NCBI RefSeq assembly: GCF_009258045.1
Contig: NZ_CP041166.1
Location: forward strand, 186,001 to 250,000
DNA: 64,000 bases
DNA from: Sulfurimonas xiamenensis
GTDB lineage: Bacteria > Campylobacterota > Campylobacteria > Campylobacterales > Sulfurimonadaceae
Direction of reading: 5' to 3'
The notes below the pieces were generated by a model, which saw only the letters and a program-made list of their open reading frames with translations, ran no database searches and was not told the DNA's origin. This document shows, piece after piece, positions 26,890 to 35,321 of the stretch (positions within the stretch are counted from its first letter, which is position 1; every line of letters starts with the position of its first letter). The position numbers and the translations under genes were made by a program.

Positions 26890-28809
26890 TTATCTATAGA
26901 GTTTTTTATTGTACATGTAATCAAGTGCTACTACAAAAGCCAAAGCATCTTTTTCCAGTTTTTCATCATGATCGCTCAAGGTTAGATGATTGCTTTTATC
27001 AAGATATGTTTTTGGGTCCTTGTATAAAAATGTGAGCGGTTTTTGCCCGGGTCTGACAATCACTACTTTATCATCTGCTCTTAGAGCGTATGATGAGTGA
27101 AACTGCATCAATGAGATATTTTGTTTTTTATCACTAAATATTGAGTGCCCCATTATAGGATATTTTAGATCAATACCTATTAAATCAAGTGCCGTTGCCA
27201 ATACATCAGGTTGAGAAGCAATTTTATCATAAATCATAGGTTGAATGCCACCGCCTAAAATAATACCGGGGATATGAAACATATTGACTGGTACCATATC
27301 GTCTCCGTAGACCCGCACATTATGATCTGCGATTACTACAAAAACCGTGTCTTTATAATAAGACTCTTTTTTTGCCAGTTCAAAAAAGCGACCTATCGCA
27401 TGGTCTGCATATTTAACGGCATTTTTTACACTGTTTTGTGGAACATCTTTTAAAAGTTCGATCTTCTCACACGGGAACTCAAAGGGAGAGTGGTTTGATT
27501 GTGAAAACATAATCGTTGCAAATTTTTGCCCTTTTGCATGTAGCTTTTTAAACTCTTCATTCGCTTTAACTACCAAATCCTCATCACAAACTCCCCAAGG
27601 AGCTACAAATGTGGGGTTTTCAAATTTGGGCTGATCTATTATCTCATCAAATCCGTTACCGCTGTACCATCCACGCATATTATCAAATCTGCTCTCTCCG
27701 CCGTAAATAAACGAAGTGTGATATCCAAACGGTTTAAGAGCCGAAGCTATAGTAAAAAAATCTTTTTGAGATTTGTTTCTTTTTACTACTCCCACACCAG
27801 GAACTGCCAAATTTCCGGCACTTACTGCGGCAAGTCCTCTCACGCTTCTTGTCCCATTCGAGTAGAGATCCTTAAATAGTATTGCCTCTTTGCTTAATCT
27901 GTTAAAGTTTGGCGTTATCCCATCTTCTCCTCCGGCGGCATGTACGAACTGATAACCGAAGCTCTCTTGTACGAATATAACTAGATTTTTAGGCTTATCA
28001 CTCTTAAAATGACTTTTTTCAATTCTTGAAAAAATGGATTTCTTGTCGTCTGACTCAATAGAGAGTCTTTTTTTAACTCGTGCCAAAGCTTCTTTTATAT
28101 CCATTTTTCCATACTGTTTTACCTCACCGCCTTCATGTACGGCATTGCTGTAGATGGCATAACCTATACTATGAAGCGAGTTTTTTGTTATCTCGTTTAC
28201 CATTCTGTTTGTCGAAAACATGGCATCGGATATATTAGCCCCTCTATGTCCAAATGATGAGCGAACACCCATAAAGAGCAGTGCCAAGATAGGTAAAAAC
28301 ATAGCGGCTCTTTTTATATAATGAGTCTCAAAAACATTTAAAAAATCATCTTTTGCATGTTTTTGATAAAAGTATATAAACACTCCTATCATCATAAAAG
28401 TTATAAGCAGTTCTGCTTTATAGTCTGCAAATATCATTGCAAAAACCTCTTTAGGGTATATCAAATACTCTACAAAAAGGTAATTGGGTCTTACATCGTA
28501 TTGCGCTACGAACGGAAACGTCGCATTTTCTATATAAATTACAAGCGAAAATATCACTAAAAGGTAATATTTTAAAAAACCGTTTGCAATATCTTTGAAT
28601 TTTACTGGGGTAAAAGAGAGAATTGTAAGAGGAATAACCAAGAGGATAGATGCCGTAATGGTATCCATTCTCAACCCGTAGATAAATGTCAGCCAGTAAT
28701 CAACACCACTGTTTTTAAAATTGTCGAAATAGAGGACAAATAAAAATAGTCTCCCTATAAAAAATATGGTTATCAAAAGTAAGTAGTACTTAAATAGTTT
28801 TTTTAACAT
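26890..28809 (-). CDS. LTA synthase/OpgB-like lipid head-group transferase 1
   Basis: A 639-residue protein with about five N-terminal membrane helices (1-190) and a periplasmic sulfatase/alkaline-phosphatase-fold domain (about 265-570). The nucleophile is expected to be Thr320 in NGTRSVRGL; metal ligands are in FVQESFGYQF and VIADHNVRV. Family members move phosphoglycerol or phosphoethanolamine from phospholipid to glycans or lipid A and leave diacylglycerol. Acceptor and donor are not known here. It is the first gene of a six-gene operon and is paralogous to the divergent gene at 28983. Confidence 0.85.
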   Translation of the reverse strand: MLKKLFKYYLLLITIFFIGRLFLFVLYFDNFKNSGVDYWLTFIYGLRMDTITASILLVIPLTILSFTPVKFKDIANGFLKYYLLVIFSLVIYIENATFPFVAQYDVRPNYLFVEYLIYPKEVFAMIFADYKAELLITFMMIGVFIYFYQKHAKDDFLNVFETHYIKRAAMFLPILALLFMGVRSSFGHRGANISDAMFSTNRMVNEITKNSLHSIGYAIYSNAVHEGGEVKQYGKMDIKEALARVKKRLSIESDDKKSIFSRIEKSHFKSDKPKNLVIFVQESFGYQFVHAAGGEDGITPNFNRLSKEAILFKDLYSNGTRSVRGLAAVSAGNLAVPGVGVVKRNKSQKDFFTIASALKPFGYHTSFIYGGESRFDNMRGWYSGNGFDEIIDQPKFENPTFVAPWGVCDEDLVVKANEEFKKLHAKGQKFATIMFSQSNHSPFEFPCEKIELLKDVPQNSVKNAVKYADHAIGRFFELAKKESYYKDTVFVVIADHNVRVYGDDMVPVNMFHIPGIILGGGIQPMIYDKIASQPDVLATALDLIGIDLKYPIMGHSIFSDKKQNISLMQFHSSYALRADDKVVIVRPGQKPLTFLYKDPKTYLDKSNHLTLSDHDEKLEKDALAFVVALDYMYNKKLYR

Positions 28810-28843
28810 GTATGTTCTGCCTTTGTCTGTTTTAACGTAAAAG

Positions 28844-28964
28844 AATATACTTTTTTGATTACATCAATATGAACATAGTATGAATTTTTGTTCATACTTC
28901 TTATGAAAAAAAATTCATCTTTTTTTCATCAACATTTCATCTCTTTTTTCTACTCTTTTACAAT
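28844..28964. promoter_or_regulatory. Divergent promoters with 11-bp TTCATC/TTCATA direct repeats
   Basis: Plus strand: TTCATC occurs at 28914, 28925 and 28936, exactly 11 bp apart. The last copy occupies the -35 position, 17 bp before TACAAT (28959-28964). Minus strand: TTCATA at 28884-28879 and 28873-28868, also 11 bp apart, lies about 18 bp before TATATT (28849-28844). A 7-bp inverted repeat (GTATGAA/TTCATAC) spans 28878-28897. This fits a PhoB/OmpR-type activator site controlling both operons. Confidence 0.65.
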
Positions 28965-28982
28965 TTATTTTAAGGATGTTTG

Positions 28983-30905
28983 ATGCAAAAATATATGCGA
29001 AGCAGATGTGCGATTATCGGTTTGTTTTTTTTATTGTTTTTGAGTGTTTCTGCTGTTACTAGAAGCGTTCTTTTGTTTAAATCTATAAATATGATAGATT
29101 TATCTTTTTTAGAGTTGTTGAAAATATATGGTGTTGGAGCATTTTATGATTTTATAAGTGTTGGCTATTTGGCATCACTTTTTGTTCTTTATCTGCTGTT
29201 TTTACCGCAGAAATTTCTTAATCATAAAATCCATCGCTATATCACATATATATTTGTTTATATTTTTCTGTTTGGTATAGTCTTTTTAGCATTTAGCGAA
29301 TGGTTTTTCTGGGATGAGTTTAATGTTAGATTTAATTTTATAGCAGTTGATTATTTAATCTATACAAAAGAGGTTATCGGCAATATTAACGAATCTTACC
29401 CAATGGGTATTTTAATTACTGTTATCTCTTTTATATCCGCACTACTTTTTTATGCGGTTTATAAATTGCAATATATTGAAAATTTTTTAAAAAGCCAAAG
29501 CCTCTTTAAAGAGCGTTTTAAATCATCGCTTATATATCTTTTGATTCCCGCTCTCTCTTTTGCATCTGTAACCGGCGATCTCTCAAAGATATCCAGCAAT
29601 CAATACGATAACGAACTCAGCAAATCTGGCCTGTACTCTTTGTTTGAGGCATTTAGAAACAATACACTCGATTATGATATGTTTTATGTAACGCAAAATA
29701 GTGAAAAAGTTCTTTCAACTTTAAAAAATTCTATAGATTCAAATCCTTCTGTTTTTACGGATACAGAGGATATAACCAGAAATATAATAAAATCCGGCGA
29801 AGAGAAAGATTACAATATTATGATGATAGTTGTTGAGAGCTTAAGCGGTAAGTTTATCGAGTCGCTTGGCGGAGAAAAAAATCTTACTCCAAATCTGGAC
29901 TCTTTGATAAAAGAGAGCCTCTTTTTTAATAATTTTTATGCAACCGGTACTAGAACTGTAAGGGGCATGGAGGCGATTACTCTCTCAGTGCCGCCTACGC
30001 CGGGGCGCTCAATTGTAAAAAGACCTGATAATCACAATATGTACTCAAGCGGATTTATCTTTAAAAACAAGGGGTATGAAACCAAGTTTATATATGGCGG
30101 ACACGGTTATTTTGACAATATGAATGAATTTTTTTCAAATAACGGGTTTGGCATTGTAGATAGAGTAGATTTTAGCGATGAAGAGGATACTTTTCACACG
30201 GTATGGGGAGTTTGTGATGAGGATCTGTTAAACAAGAGTTTAAAAGAGGCTGATCTCTCCTATAAAGCACACAAACCTTTTATGAGTTTTATCATGACAA
30301 CATCAAACCACAGACCTTATGATTATCCGAATGGGCGCATAGATATTCCTTCGCACACCGGAAGAGAGGGCGCTGTTAAATATACTGATTATGCGATAGG
30401 AGAGTTTATAAAAAAGGCCAAAGAGAAGCCGTGGTTTAAAAATACAATTTTTGTAATAGTAGCTGATCACTGCTCGACAAGTGCGGGTAAAATTGAGCTT
30501 CCTCTGGATAAATATCATATTCCTTTGATTGTCTATGCTCCGGAGATTATAAAACCTATGGTTGTCGATAAAGTTTCTAGTCAAATAGATATTATGCCGA
30601 CGCTCTTTGGTATGCTGAATTGGTCATATAAAAGTAAATTTTACGGCAATGATATATTGAGTCCATCTTTTCAGGAGAGAGCATTGATAGGAACATATCA
30701 AAAACTTGGACTTTACAAAAGCAATAAGCTGACTGTTTTATCTGCGGGCAAAAAGATAAAAAGTTACGAGGTACTTGAGCAAGATGTCTTTAGTACAAAA
30801 TATAAAGATATTCAGACAGATACGGAATCTAAAAATAATATTGTAAGTTATTATCAAGGGGCAAGTTCTCTTCATAAAAAGGGGCTGGATAGATATGACG
30901 ACTAA
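28983..30905 (+). CDS. LTA synthase/OpgB-like lipid head-group transferase 2
   Basis: A 640-residue paralogue of the divergent gene, with the same build: about five membrane helices, then a sulfatase-fold domain. The nucleophile is expected at Thr323 (GTRTVRGME); VVESLSGKF and FVIVADHCS carry metal ligands. The ATG at 28983 is preferred over a TTG at 28980 because AAGGA is 6 nt upstream. It overlaps the PAP2 gene by 11 bp. The substrate is unknown; having two diverged copies suggests two acceptors or donors. Confidence 0.85.
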   Translation: MQKYMRSRCAIIGLFFLLFLSVSAVTRSVLLFKSINMIDLSFLELLKIYGVGAFYDFISVGYLASLFVLYLLFLPQKFLNHKIHRYITYIFVYIFLFGIVFLAFSEWFFWDEFNVRFNFIAVDYLIYTKEVIGNINESYPMGILITVISFISALLFYAVYKLQYIENFLKSQSLFKERFKSSLIYLLIPALSFASVTGDLSKISSNQYDNELSKSGLYSLFEAFRNNTLDYDMFYVTQNSEKVLSTLKNSIDSNPSVFTDTEDITRNIIKSGEEKDYNIMMIVVESLSGKFIESLGGEKNLTPNLDSLIKESLFFNNFYATGTRTVRGMEAITLSVPPTPGRSIVKRPDNHNMYSSGFIFKNKGYETKFIYGGHGYFDNMNEFFSNNGFGIVDRVDFSDEEDTFHTVWGVCDEDLLNKSLKEADLSYKAHKPFMSFIMTTSNHRPYDYPNGRIDIPSHTGREGAVKYTDYAIGEFIKKAKEKPWFKNTIFVIVADHCSTSAGKIELPLDKYHIPLIVYAPEIIKPMVVDKVSSQIDIMPTLFGMLNWSYKSKFYGNDILSPSFQERALIGTYQKLGLYKSNKLTVLSAGKKIKSYEVLEQDVFSTKYKDIQTDTESKNNIVSYYQGASSLHKKGLDRYDD

Positions 30906-31560
30906 AAGAGAGATAATAGTCGCATTAGCATCTCTTGCAGCTATTTTCTTTCTTTTTGAGTTTACAAATATCGATATATTTGTGCAAAATTACTTTTATG
31001 ATGAGGTTACACAAAAATGGCTTTTGTTGCATCAGAAAGGAACTCTGCTAGATATGCTTTTTTATACCGGCATTAAAAAAGCAATTATAATTTTTGGAGT
31101 TTTTATTCTATCTTTGTATTTATACTCTTTTAAAGATTCTGCACAGAGATTAAAAGAGTATAGAAGTGGATTGCTGATAGTTTGGCTGAGCATAGCTATG
31201 GTTCCGCTTATTGTCGGTGCTATAAAAGCTGTTTCAAATGTACCTTGCCCATACGATTGTAAATATTTTGGGGGAGAGTATCCATATATAAGAGTTTTTG
31301 ATAGTATGCCCCAGGAGATAGTAAAAAAATTCAAATGCTATCCAGCCGGCCATGCAAGCGGCGGTTTTGCACTAATGTCGCTATTTTTTCTATTTAAGGA
31401 GCGAAAAAACAGATTTATTGCTCTAGGAGTTGCAGTGCTGATTGGCTGGAGCATGGGGTTGTATAAGATGCTGATAGGGCATCATTACTTAGGCCATACT
31501 GTGATAACTATGATTCTGGCATGGTTTTTAATCCTGGTAATTTATAAAATCGTAAAATAA
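30895..31560 (+). CDS. PAP2-family membrane phosphatase
   Basis: A 221-residue integral membrane phosphatase. The phosphatase motifs are CYPAGHASGGF (the PSGH-type motif, about 147-157) and GLYKMLIGHHYLGHT (the C-terminal SRx5H-type motif, about 187-201). There are about six helices. Relatives dephosphorylate undecaprenyl diphosphate, phosphatidate, phosphatidylglycerol phosphate or lipid A. The 11-bp overlap with the transferase implies a joint function in envelope lipids. Confidence 0.85.
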   Translation: MTTKREIIVALASLAAIFFLFEFTNIDIFVQNYFYDEVTQKWLLLHQKGTLLDMLFYTGIKKAIIIFGVFILSLYLYSFKDSAQRLKEYRSGLLIVWLSIAMVPLIVGAIKAVSNVPCPYDCKYFGGEYPYIRVFDSMPQEIVKKFKCYPAGHASGGFALMSLFFLFKERKNRFIALGVAVLIGWSMGLYKMLIGHHYLGHTVITMILAWFLILVIYKIVK

Positions 31561-31632
31561 ATATTGCATTTTGAAATATTATTTGGCAACAAACATTTTT
31601 TTCATTACCATAGTATTTAAAAAAGGCATAAT

Positions 31633-31977
31633 ATGATTTTAGGAAAATGCCCATACTGCAGTGACGGACACATTGAAGTAAGAGACAAAGAGATAAGCGG
31701 TAAAAAAGTTAAACTTTATGCTTGTTCAAATGCGCACTGGAAAACAGAGGATGGAGAGATGTTTGAACTAAGAGAGGATGCTACATGTGATTTTAAAATT
31801 TGGCAGAATAGCCTTGCTAGATATGGGAAGTGGCTTACATATAAAGAAGTGAGGGAACTTTTAGAAAATGAAACGATAGAGGTAGAGCTGCTTAGTAAAA
31901 AATATGGCAAAAAGATCTACTATAATAAATATATAGTTTTAAATCCTGAGTATGGAGTGAGTGTTTTATGGGATTAG
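31633..31977 (+). CDS. Zinc-ribbon protein of unknown function
   Basis: A 114-residue protein not recognised by family. The N-terminus has a CxxC knuckle (GKCPYCSDG, Cys6 and Cys9) and a later Cys31 in LYACSNAHW, with another Cys near 52. This resembles a topoisomerase C-terminal-type zinc ribbon. The remainder contains a KWLTYKEVRELLENE helix. It stands alone, 72 bp after the PAP2 gene and before the structured segment upstream of rpmJ. Confidence 0.6.
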   Translation: MILGKCPYCSDGHIEVRDKEISGKKVKLYACSNAHWKTEDGEMFELREDATCDFKIWQNSLARYGKWLTYKEVRELLENETIEVELLSKKYGKKIYYNKYIVLNPEYGVSVLWD

Positions 31978-32055
31978 GCTGTAGTAAAAAAGAATGAAAG
32001 CAGTTAATATTATACAAAACATAATGCTTTAATAAATCTTTTACATTTATTTGTG

Positions 32056-32285
32056 TATAATCCACATCCGCTTTGTTGTTTTGACATTAAGCTAGAGTAT
32101 TTTTATCTATATAGGGATGTATAGATAAAAGTATTGGCATGCAAACAGAGATGCTTGCCTAAATGCAGCAAAGATTGGGTACCAAAGACAAATAGTGAAG
32201 CTTATAAGAGGCTTGTCCCTCTCACCTTTAGGTGTGGCTTTAGTGACTAATACAAAAGGCTGAGAGTTATCTTAGTTTTTTTGTG
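32056..32285 (+). ncRNA. Unassigned structured transcript or leader upstream of rpmJ
   Basis: The 333-bp gap 31978-32310 has no credible ORF. A consensus -10 TATAAT (32056-32061) is followed by a run of stem-forming segments: a perfect 11-bp stem TTTTATCTATA/TATAGATAAAA around 32101-32130, TTGG/CCAA at about 32176, CACCTTTAGGTG at about 32223, CTCTCA/TGAGAG closing 32220-32266, and an ATCTTA...T-run at 32270-32282. It could be a small RNA or a long leader of the rpmJ-rplQ operon. I cannot match it to a known RNA family. Confidence 0.45.
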
Positions 32286-32310
32286 AGATAAAATAGTATA
32301 AGGACTTTCA

Positions 32311-32424
32311 ATGAAAGTAAGAGCTTCAGTTAAGAAGATGTGTGATGATTGTAAAGTTATCAAAAGAAAAGGCATTGTAAGAGTAATCTGCAAAGTTAAA
32401 AAACATAAACAGAGACAAGGATAA
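32311..32424 (+). CDS. rpmJ: 50S ribosomal protein L36
   Basis: L36 is a 37-residue zinc-ribbon protein of the 50S. It begins [14 protein letters not shown] and has Cys11, Cys14, Cys27 and His32 as zinc ligands. AAGGA is upstream. It starts the alpha-operon block but is separated from infA, its usual neighbour, by about 13 kb. Confidence 0.97.
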   Translation: MKVRASVKKMCDDCKVIKRKGIVRVICKVKKHKQRQG

Positions 32425-32426
32425 TC

Positions 32427-32789
32427 ATGGCTCGTATTTCTGGTGTTGATTTACCTAAAAAGAAAAGAGTAGAGTATGGACTAACATACATCTATGGAAT
32501 TGGTTTACATGCTTCTCGCAAGATTTTAGATGCGAGTGGAATAGACTATAACAAAAGAGTTTACGAACTGAGCGAAGATGATGTTGCAGCGATCACAAAA
32601 GAGATTCGTGCAAATCATATCGTAGAAGGTGATCTTCGTAAGCAAGTAGCAATGGACATTAAAGCACTTATGGATTTAGGTTCATACAGAGGTCTTCGTC
32701 ACCGTCGTGGTCTTCCATGTCGTGGTCAAAAAACTAAGACAAATGCGCGTACTCGTAAGGGCAAGCGTAAAACTGTCGGCGCAGCGTAA
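32427..32789 (+). CDS. rpsM: 30S ribosomal protein S13
   Basis: S13 is in the 30S head and forms bridges to the 50S. The 120-residue protein has the [20 protein letters not shown] start, a helix-two-turn-helix region, and the conserved basic tail with [20 protein letters not shown] (about 92-111). It starts 2 nt after rpmJ. Confidence 0.97.
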   Translation: MARISGVDLPKKKRVEYGLTYIYGIGLHASRKILDASGIDYNKRVYELSEDDVAAITKEIRANHIVEGDLRKQVAMDIKALMDLGSYRGLRHRRGLPCRGQKTKTNARTRKGKRKTVGAA

Positions 32790-32800
32790 GGATTATACAG

Positions 32801-33193
32801 ATGGCAAAAAGAAAAGCTGTTAGAAAAAAAGTAGTAAAGAAAAATATTGCACGCGGTATATGTCATATCTCTGCATCATTTAACAATACTCTTGTAACTA
32901 TCACAGATGAAATGGGAAATATGATCGCATGGAGTTCAGCTGGTAGTCTTGGTTTTAAAGGTAGCAAAAAATCTACTCCGTTTGCAGCACAAGCAGCTGT
33001 TGAAGCAGCAGTAGAGAAAGCTCAAGTGCATGGAATTAAAGAACTTGGTATTAAAGTTCAAGGTCCAGGTTCAGGTCGTGAAACTGCAACAAAAGCAGTT
33101 GGTTCTATCGAAGGAATTCGTGTTACATTTATGAAAGATGTTACACCACTACCACACAATGGTTGTCGCGCACCTAAGCGCCGTAGAGTTTAA
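32801..33193 (+). CDS. rpsK: 30S ribosomal protein S11
   Basis: S11 shapes the mRNA exit region of the platform. The 130 residues show [16 protein letters not shown] (about 25-40), [11 protein letters not shown] (about 86-96) and the CRAPKRRRV ending. Confidence 0.97.
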   Translation: MAKRKAVRKKVVKKNIARGICHISASFNNTLVTITDEMGNMIAWSSAGSLGFKGSKKSTPFAAQAAVEAAVEKAQVHGIKELGIKVQGPGSGRETATKAVGSIEGIRVTFMKDVTPLPHNGCRAPKRRRV

Positions 33194-33204
33194 GGAGATT
33201 ACTG

Positions 33205-33831
33205 ATGGCAAGATATAGAGGTCCAGTAGAAAAAATCGAAAGAAGATTTGGAGTTAGCCTTAACCTAAAAGGGGAGCGCCGTTTAGCAGGCAAATCTGCA
33301 TTAGAAAAACGCCCATATGCTCCAGGTCAACATGGTCAGCGTCGTAAAAAAGTATCTGAGTACGGTTTACAGTTAAATGAAAAGCAAAAAGCAAAATTTA
33401 TGTATGGTGTTTCTGAGAAGCAGTTCCGCGCACTATTCGTTGAAGCTAAAAGAAGAGAAGGAAACACGGGTACAAACCTTGTTACTTTGATCGAGCAGAG
33501 ACTAGACAATGTTGTTTACAGAATGGGATTTGCAACAACTCGTCGTTTTGCACGCCAGCTTGTAACACACGGTCACATTTTGGTAGATGGAAAGAAACTT
33601 GATATTCCCTCATACCGTGTAAAACCGGGACAAAAAGTTGAAGTTCGCCAGAGCAGCAAAAACAACTCTCAAATTGTTCGTGCCCTAGAGCTTACAAATC
33701 AAACTGGCTTGGCTCCATGGGTTGATATCGATGCTGATAAAAAATTCGGTATTTTTACTCGTTTACCTGAGCGTGAAGAAGTTGTTATACCTGTAGAAGA
33801 GCGTTTAATCGTCGAGCTTTACTCGAAATAA
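33205..33831 (+). CDS. rpsD: 30S ribosomal protein S4
   Basis: S4 starts 30S assembly and in E. coli represses the alpha operon. The 208-residue protein has the [11 protein letters not shown] block (about 35-45) and the S4 RNA-binding domain ([20 protein letters not shown], about 93-112). It lacks the N-terminal cysteine cluster, so it is the zinc-free form. Confidence 0.97.
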   Translation: MARYRGPVEKIERRFGVSLNLKGERRLAGKSALEKRPYAPGQHGQRRKKVSEYGLQLNEKQKAKFMYGVSEKQFRALFVEAKRREGNTGTNLVTLIEQRLDNVVYRMGFATTRRFARQLVTHGHILVDGKKLDIPSYRVKPGQKVEVRQSSKNNSQIVRALELTNQTGLAPWVDIDADKKFGIFTRLPEREEVVIPVEERLIVELYSK

Positions 33832-33860
33832 TAGTTAAAAATATAAAAGGCGTAAGAGAC

Positions 33861-34853
33861 ATGAAAAAGATTAAAACTACTCCACTTGCTCCTCAAGAGT
33901 TTGAGGTAGAGCAGATTAGTGAGAATGAAGCCAATATAATGGCGTATCCGTTTGAGACTGGGTATGCTATCTCTTTGGCTCATCCACTTCGCCGTTTTTT
34001 GTTAAGTAGCTCAGTTGGTTATGCTCCAATAGCTATTAAGATTGAAGGTGCTAAACACGAGTTTGATTCAGTACGCGGTATGCTTGAAGATATTTCAGAT
34101 TTTATTTTAAATCTTAAAGAGATTCGCTTTAAGCTGCTTAATGATGTTACAGAAGCAGAAATTAGCTACAGTTTTGCTGGTCCTTGTACTATTAAAGGAA
34201 GTGACCTTACAAATAACGAAGTTGAAGTAGTAACGCCAGAGGCTCACCTTGCTACTTTAAACGAAGACTCTTCACTTAATTTTAGTATTAGAATGGCGAA
34301 GGGAATTGGTTATGTAGCTAGTGAAGACACTTATGATGTACTTGAAGAGGGTTATATTGCACTTGATGCTTATTTTACTCCTGTTCGCAGTGCAACTTAT
34401 AAGATTGAGAATGTGCTTGTAGAAGATAATCCTAACTTTGAGAGAGTAATTTTAAACATAAGAACAGATGGACAGATCACTCCACTTGACGCGTTTAGAA
34501 ATTCACTTGAAGTTATGTATGCACAATTAGCAGTATTTAACAGTGAAATAAGTGTTAAATCTCCGGCTACTATAGAAAGAGCTGAAGAGAGTCCTGATCT
34601 TAAAAAACTAACTATGCATATCGATAACTTAGGTTTAAGTGCGAGAAGTTTTAACTGTCTGGATCGTTCAAATATTAAACTAATAGGTGAGATAGCATTG
34701 ATGAGCACAAATGATCTTAAAAATGTTAAAAACCTAGGTAAAAAATCATATGATGAGATTGTTGAAAAACTTCAAGAGTTCGGTTATGAAGTTGGCGGCG
34801 ATCTTTCAGATGATATCGTTAGTGGATTAAAAAAGAAAATAGAAGCTTTATAA
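33861..34853 (+). CDS. rpoA: RNA polymerase subunit alpha
   Basis: Alpha forms the dimeric scaffold of RNA polymerase and contacts activators and UP elements. The 330 residues divide into the N-terminal domain (about 15-230, with [18 protein letters not shown] near 40) and a C-terminal domain (about 250-315) with [16 protein letters not shown] and [10 protein letters not shown]. The gene sits between rpsD and rplQ as in most bacteria. Confidence 0.97.
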   Translation: MKKIKTTPLAPQEFEVEQISENEANIMAYPFETGYAISLAHPLRRFLLSSSVGYAPIAIKIEGAKHEFDSVRGMLEDISDFILNLKEIRFKLLNDVTEAEISYSFAGPCTIKGSDLTNNEVEVVTPEAHLATLNEDSSLNFSIRMAKGIGYVASEDTYDVLEEGYIALDAYFTPVRSATYKIENVLVEDNPNFERVILNIRTDGQITPLDAFRNSLEVMYAQLAVFNSEISVKSPATIERAEESPDLKKLTMHIDNLGLSARSFNCLDRSNIKLIGEIALMSTNDLKNVKNLGKKSYDEIVEKLQEFGYEVGGDLSDDIVSGLKKKIEAL

Positions 34854-34875
34854 GCTGTTAAAAGAGGAATTATAG

Positions 34876-35226
34876 ATGAGACATCGTCATGGATACCGTA
34901 AACTAGGTCGTACAAGCTCACACCGTGCAGCTTTACTTAAAAACCTAAGTATTTCGTTAATTGAACATGGTAAAATTGAAACTACTGTTATTAAAGCAAA
35001 AGAACTTCGTTCTTATGTTGAAAAACTTATCACTATTGCTGGTAAGGGTGATTCTAATGCTCACAAAGCAGTATTTGCGGCGCTTCAAAGTAAAGAAGCA
35101 ACAAAAACTCTAGTAAATGAGATAGCTCCTAAGTATGTTGATCGTGCAGGTGGTTACACAAGAATTACTAGAACTCGTATTCGCCGTGGTGACGCTACGA
35201 CTATGGCATTTATTGAATTAGTATAA
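34876..35226 (+). CDS. rplQ: 50S ribosomal protein L17
   Basis: L17 lies near the tunnel exit. The 116-residue protein begins [20 protein letters not shown] and ends with the [18 protein letters not shown] block. It is the last gene of the block. Confidence 0.97.
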   Translation: MRHRHGYRKLGRTSSHRAALLKNLSISLIEHGKIETTVIKAKELRSYVEKLITIAGKGDSNAHKAVFAALQSKEATKTLVNEIAPKYVDRAGGYTRITRTRIRRGDATTMAFIELV

Positions 35227-35245
35227 TTTATACAAAACAAGCGTT

Positions 35246-35263
35246 CAAGACCTCTCGGTCTTG
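35246..35263 (+). terminator. Stem-loop after rplQ
   Basis: CAAGACC and GGTCTTG form a 7-bp stem with a TCTC loop, 20 bp after the rplQ stop. There is no T-run after it, so it may be a 3'-end stabiliser or a factor-dependent terminator rather than an intrinsic one. Confidence 0.45.
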
Positions 35264-35321
35264 TCGCTACTCCTCAATATTTCCACATCCCAAACTACTT
35301 AAATTATAAAAGTGAGACATT

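Noticed and set aside
26880-26924. Upstream ATG start for DgkA
   Set aside because: It would add 15 residues overlapping the transferase gene; the TTG at 26879 has AAAGGA at the right distance and gives the family's normal length.
32225-32280. A 23S rRNA 3'-end-like stretch (TTTAGTGACTAATAC)
   Set aside because: The match is about 14 nt with poor agreement around it, too short to support an rRNA fragment.
32250-32285. GGCTGAGA suggesting a TPP riboswitch
   Set aside because: Only this octamer matches. The rest of the thi-box, including the CTGGATAATGCCAGCG-like part, is absent, and the downstream gene is rpmJ.
35246-35263. Intrinsic terminator after rplQ
   Set aside because: The hairpin is good but no T-run follows, so it is listed only as a low-confidence stem-loop.
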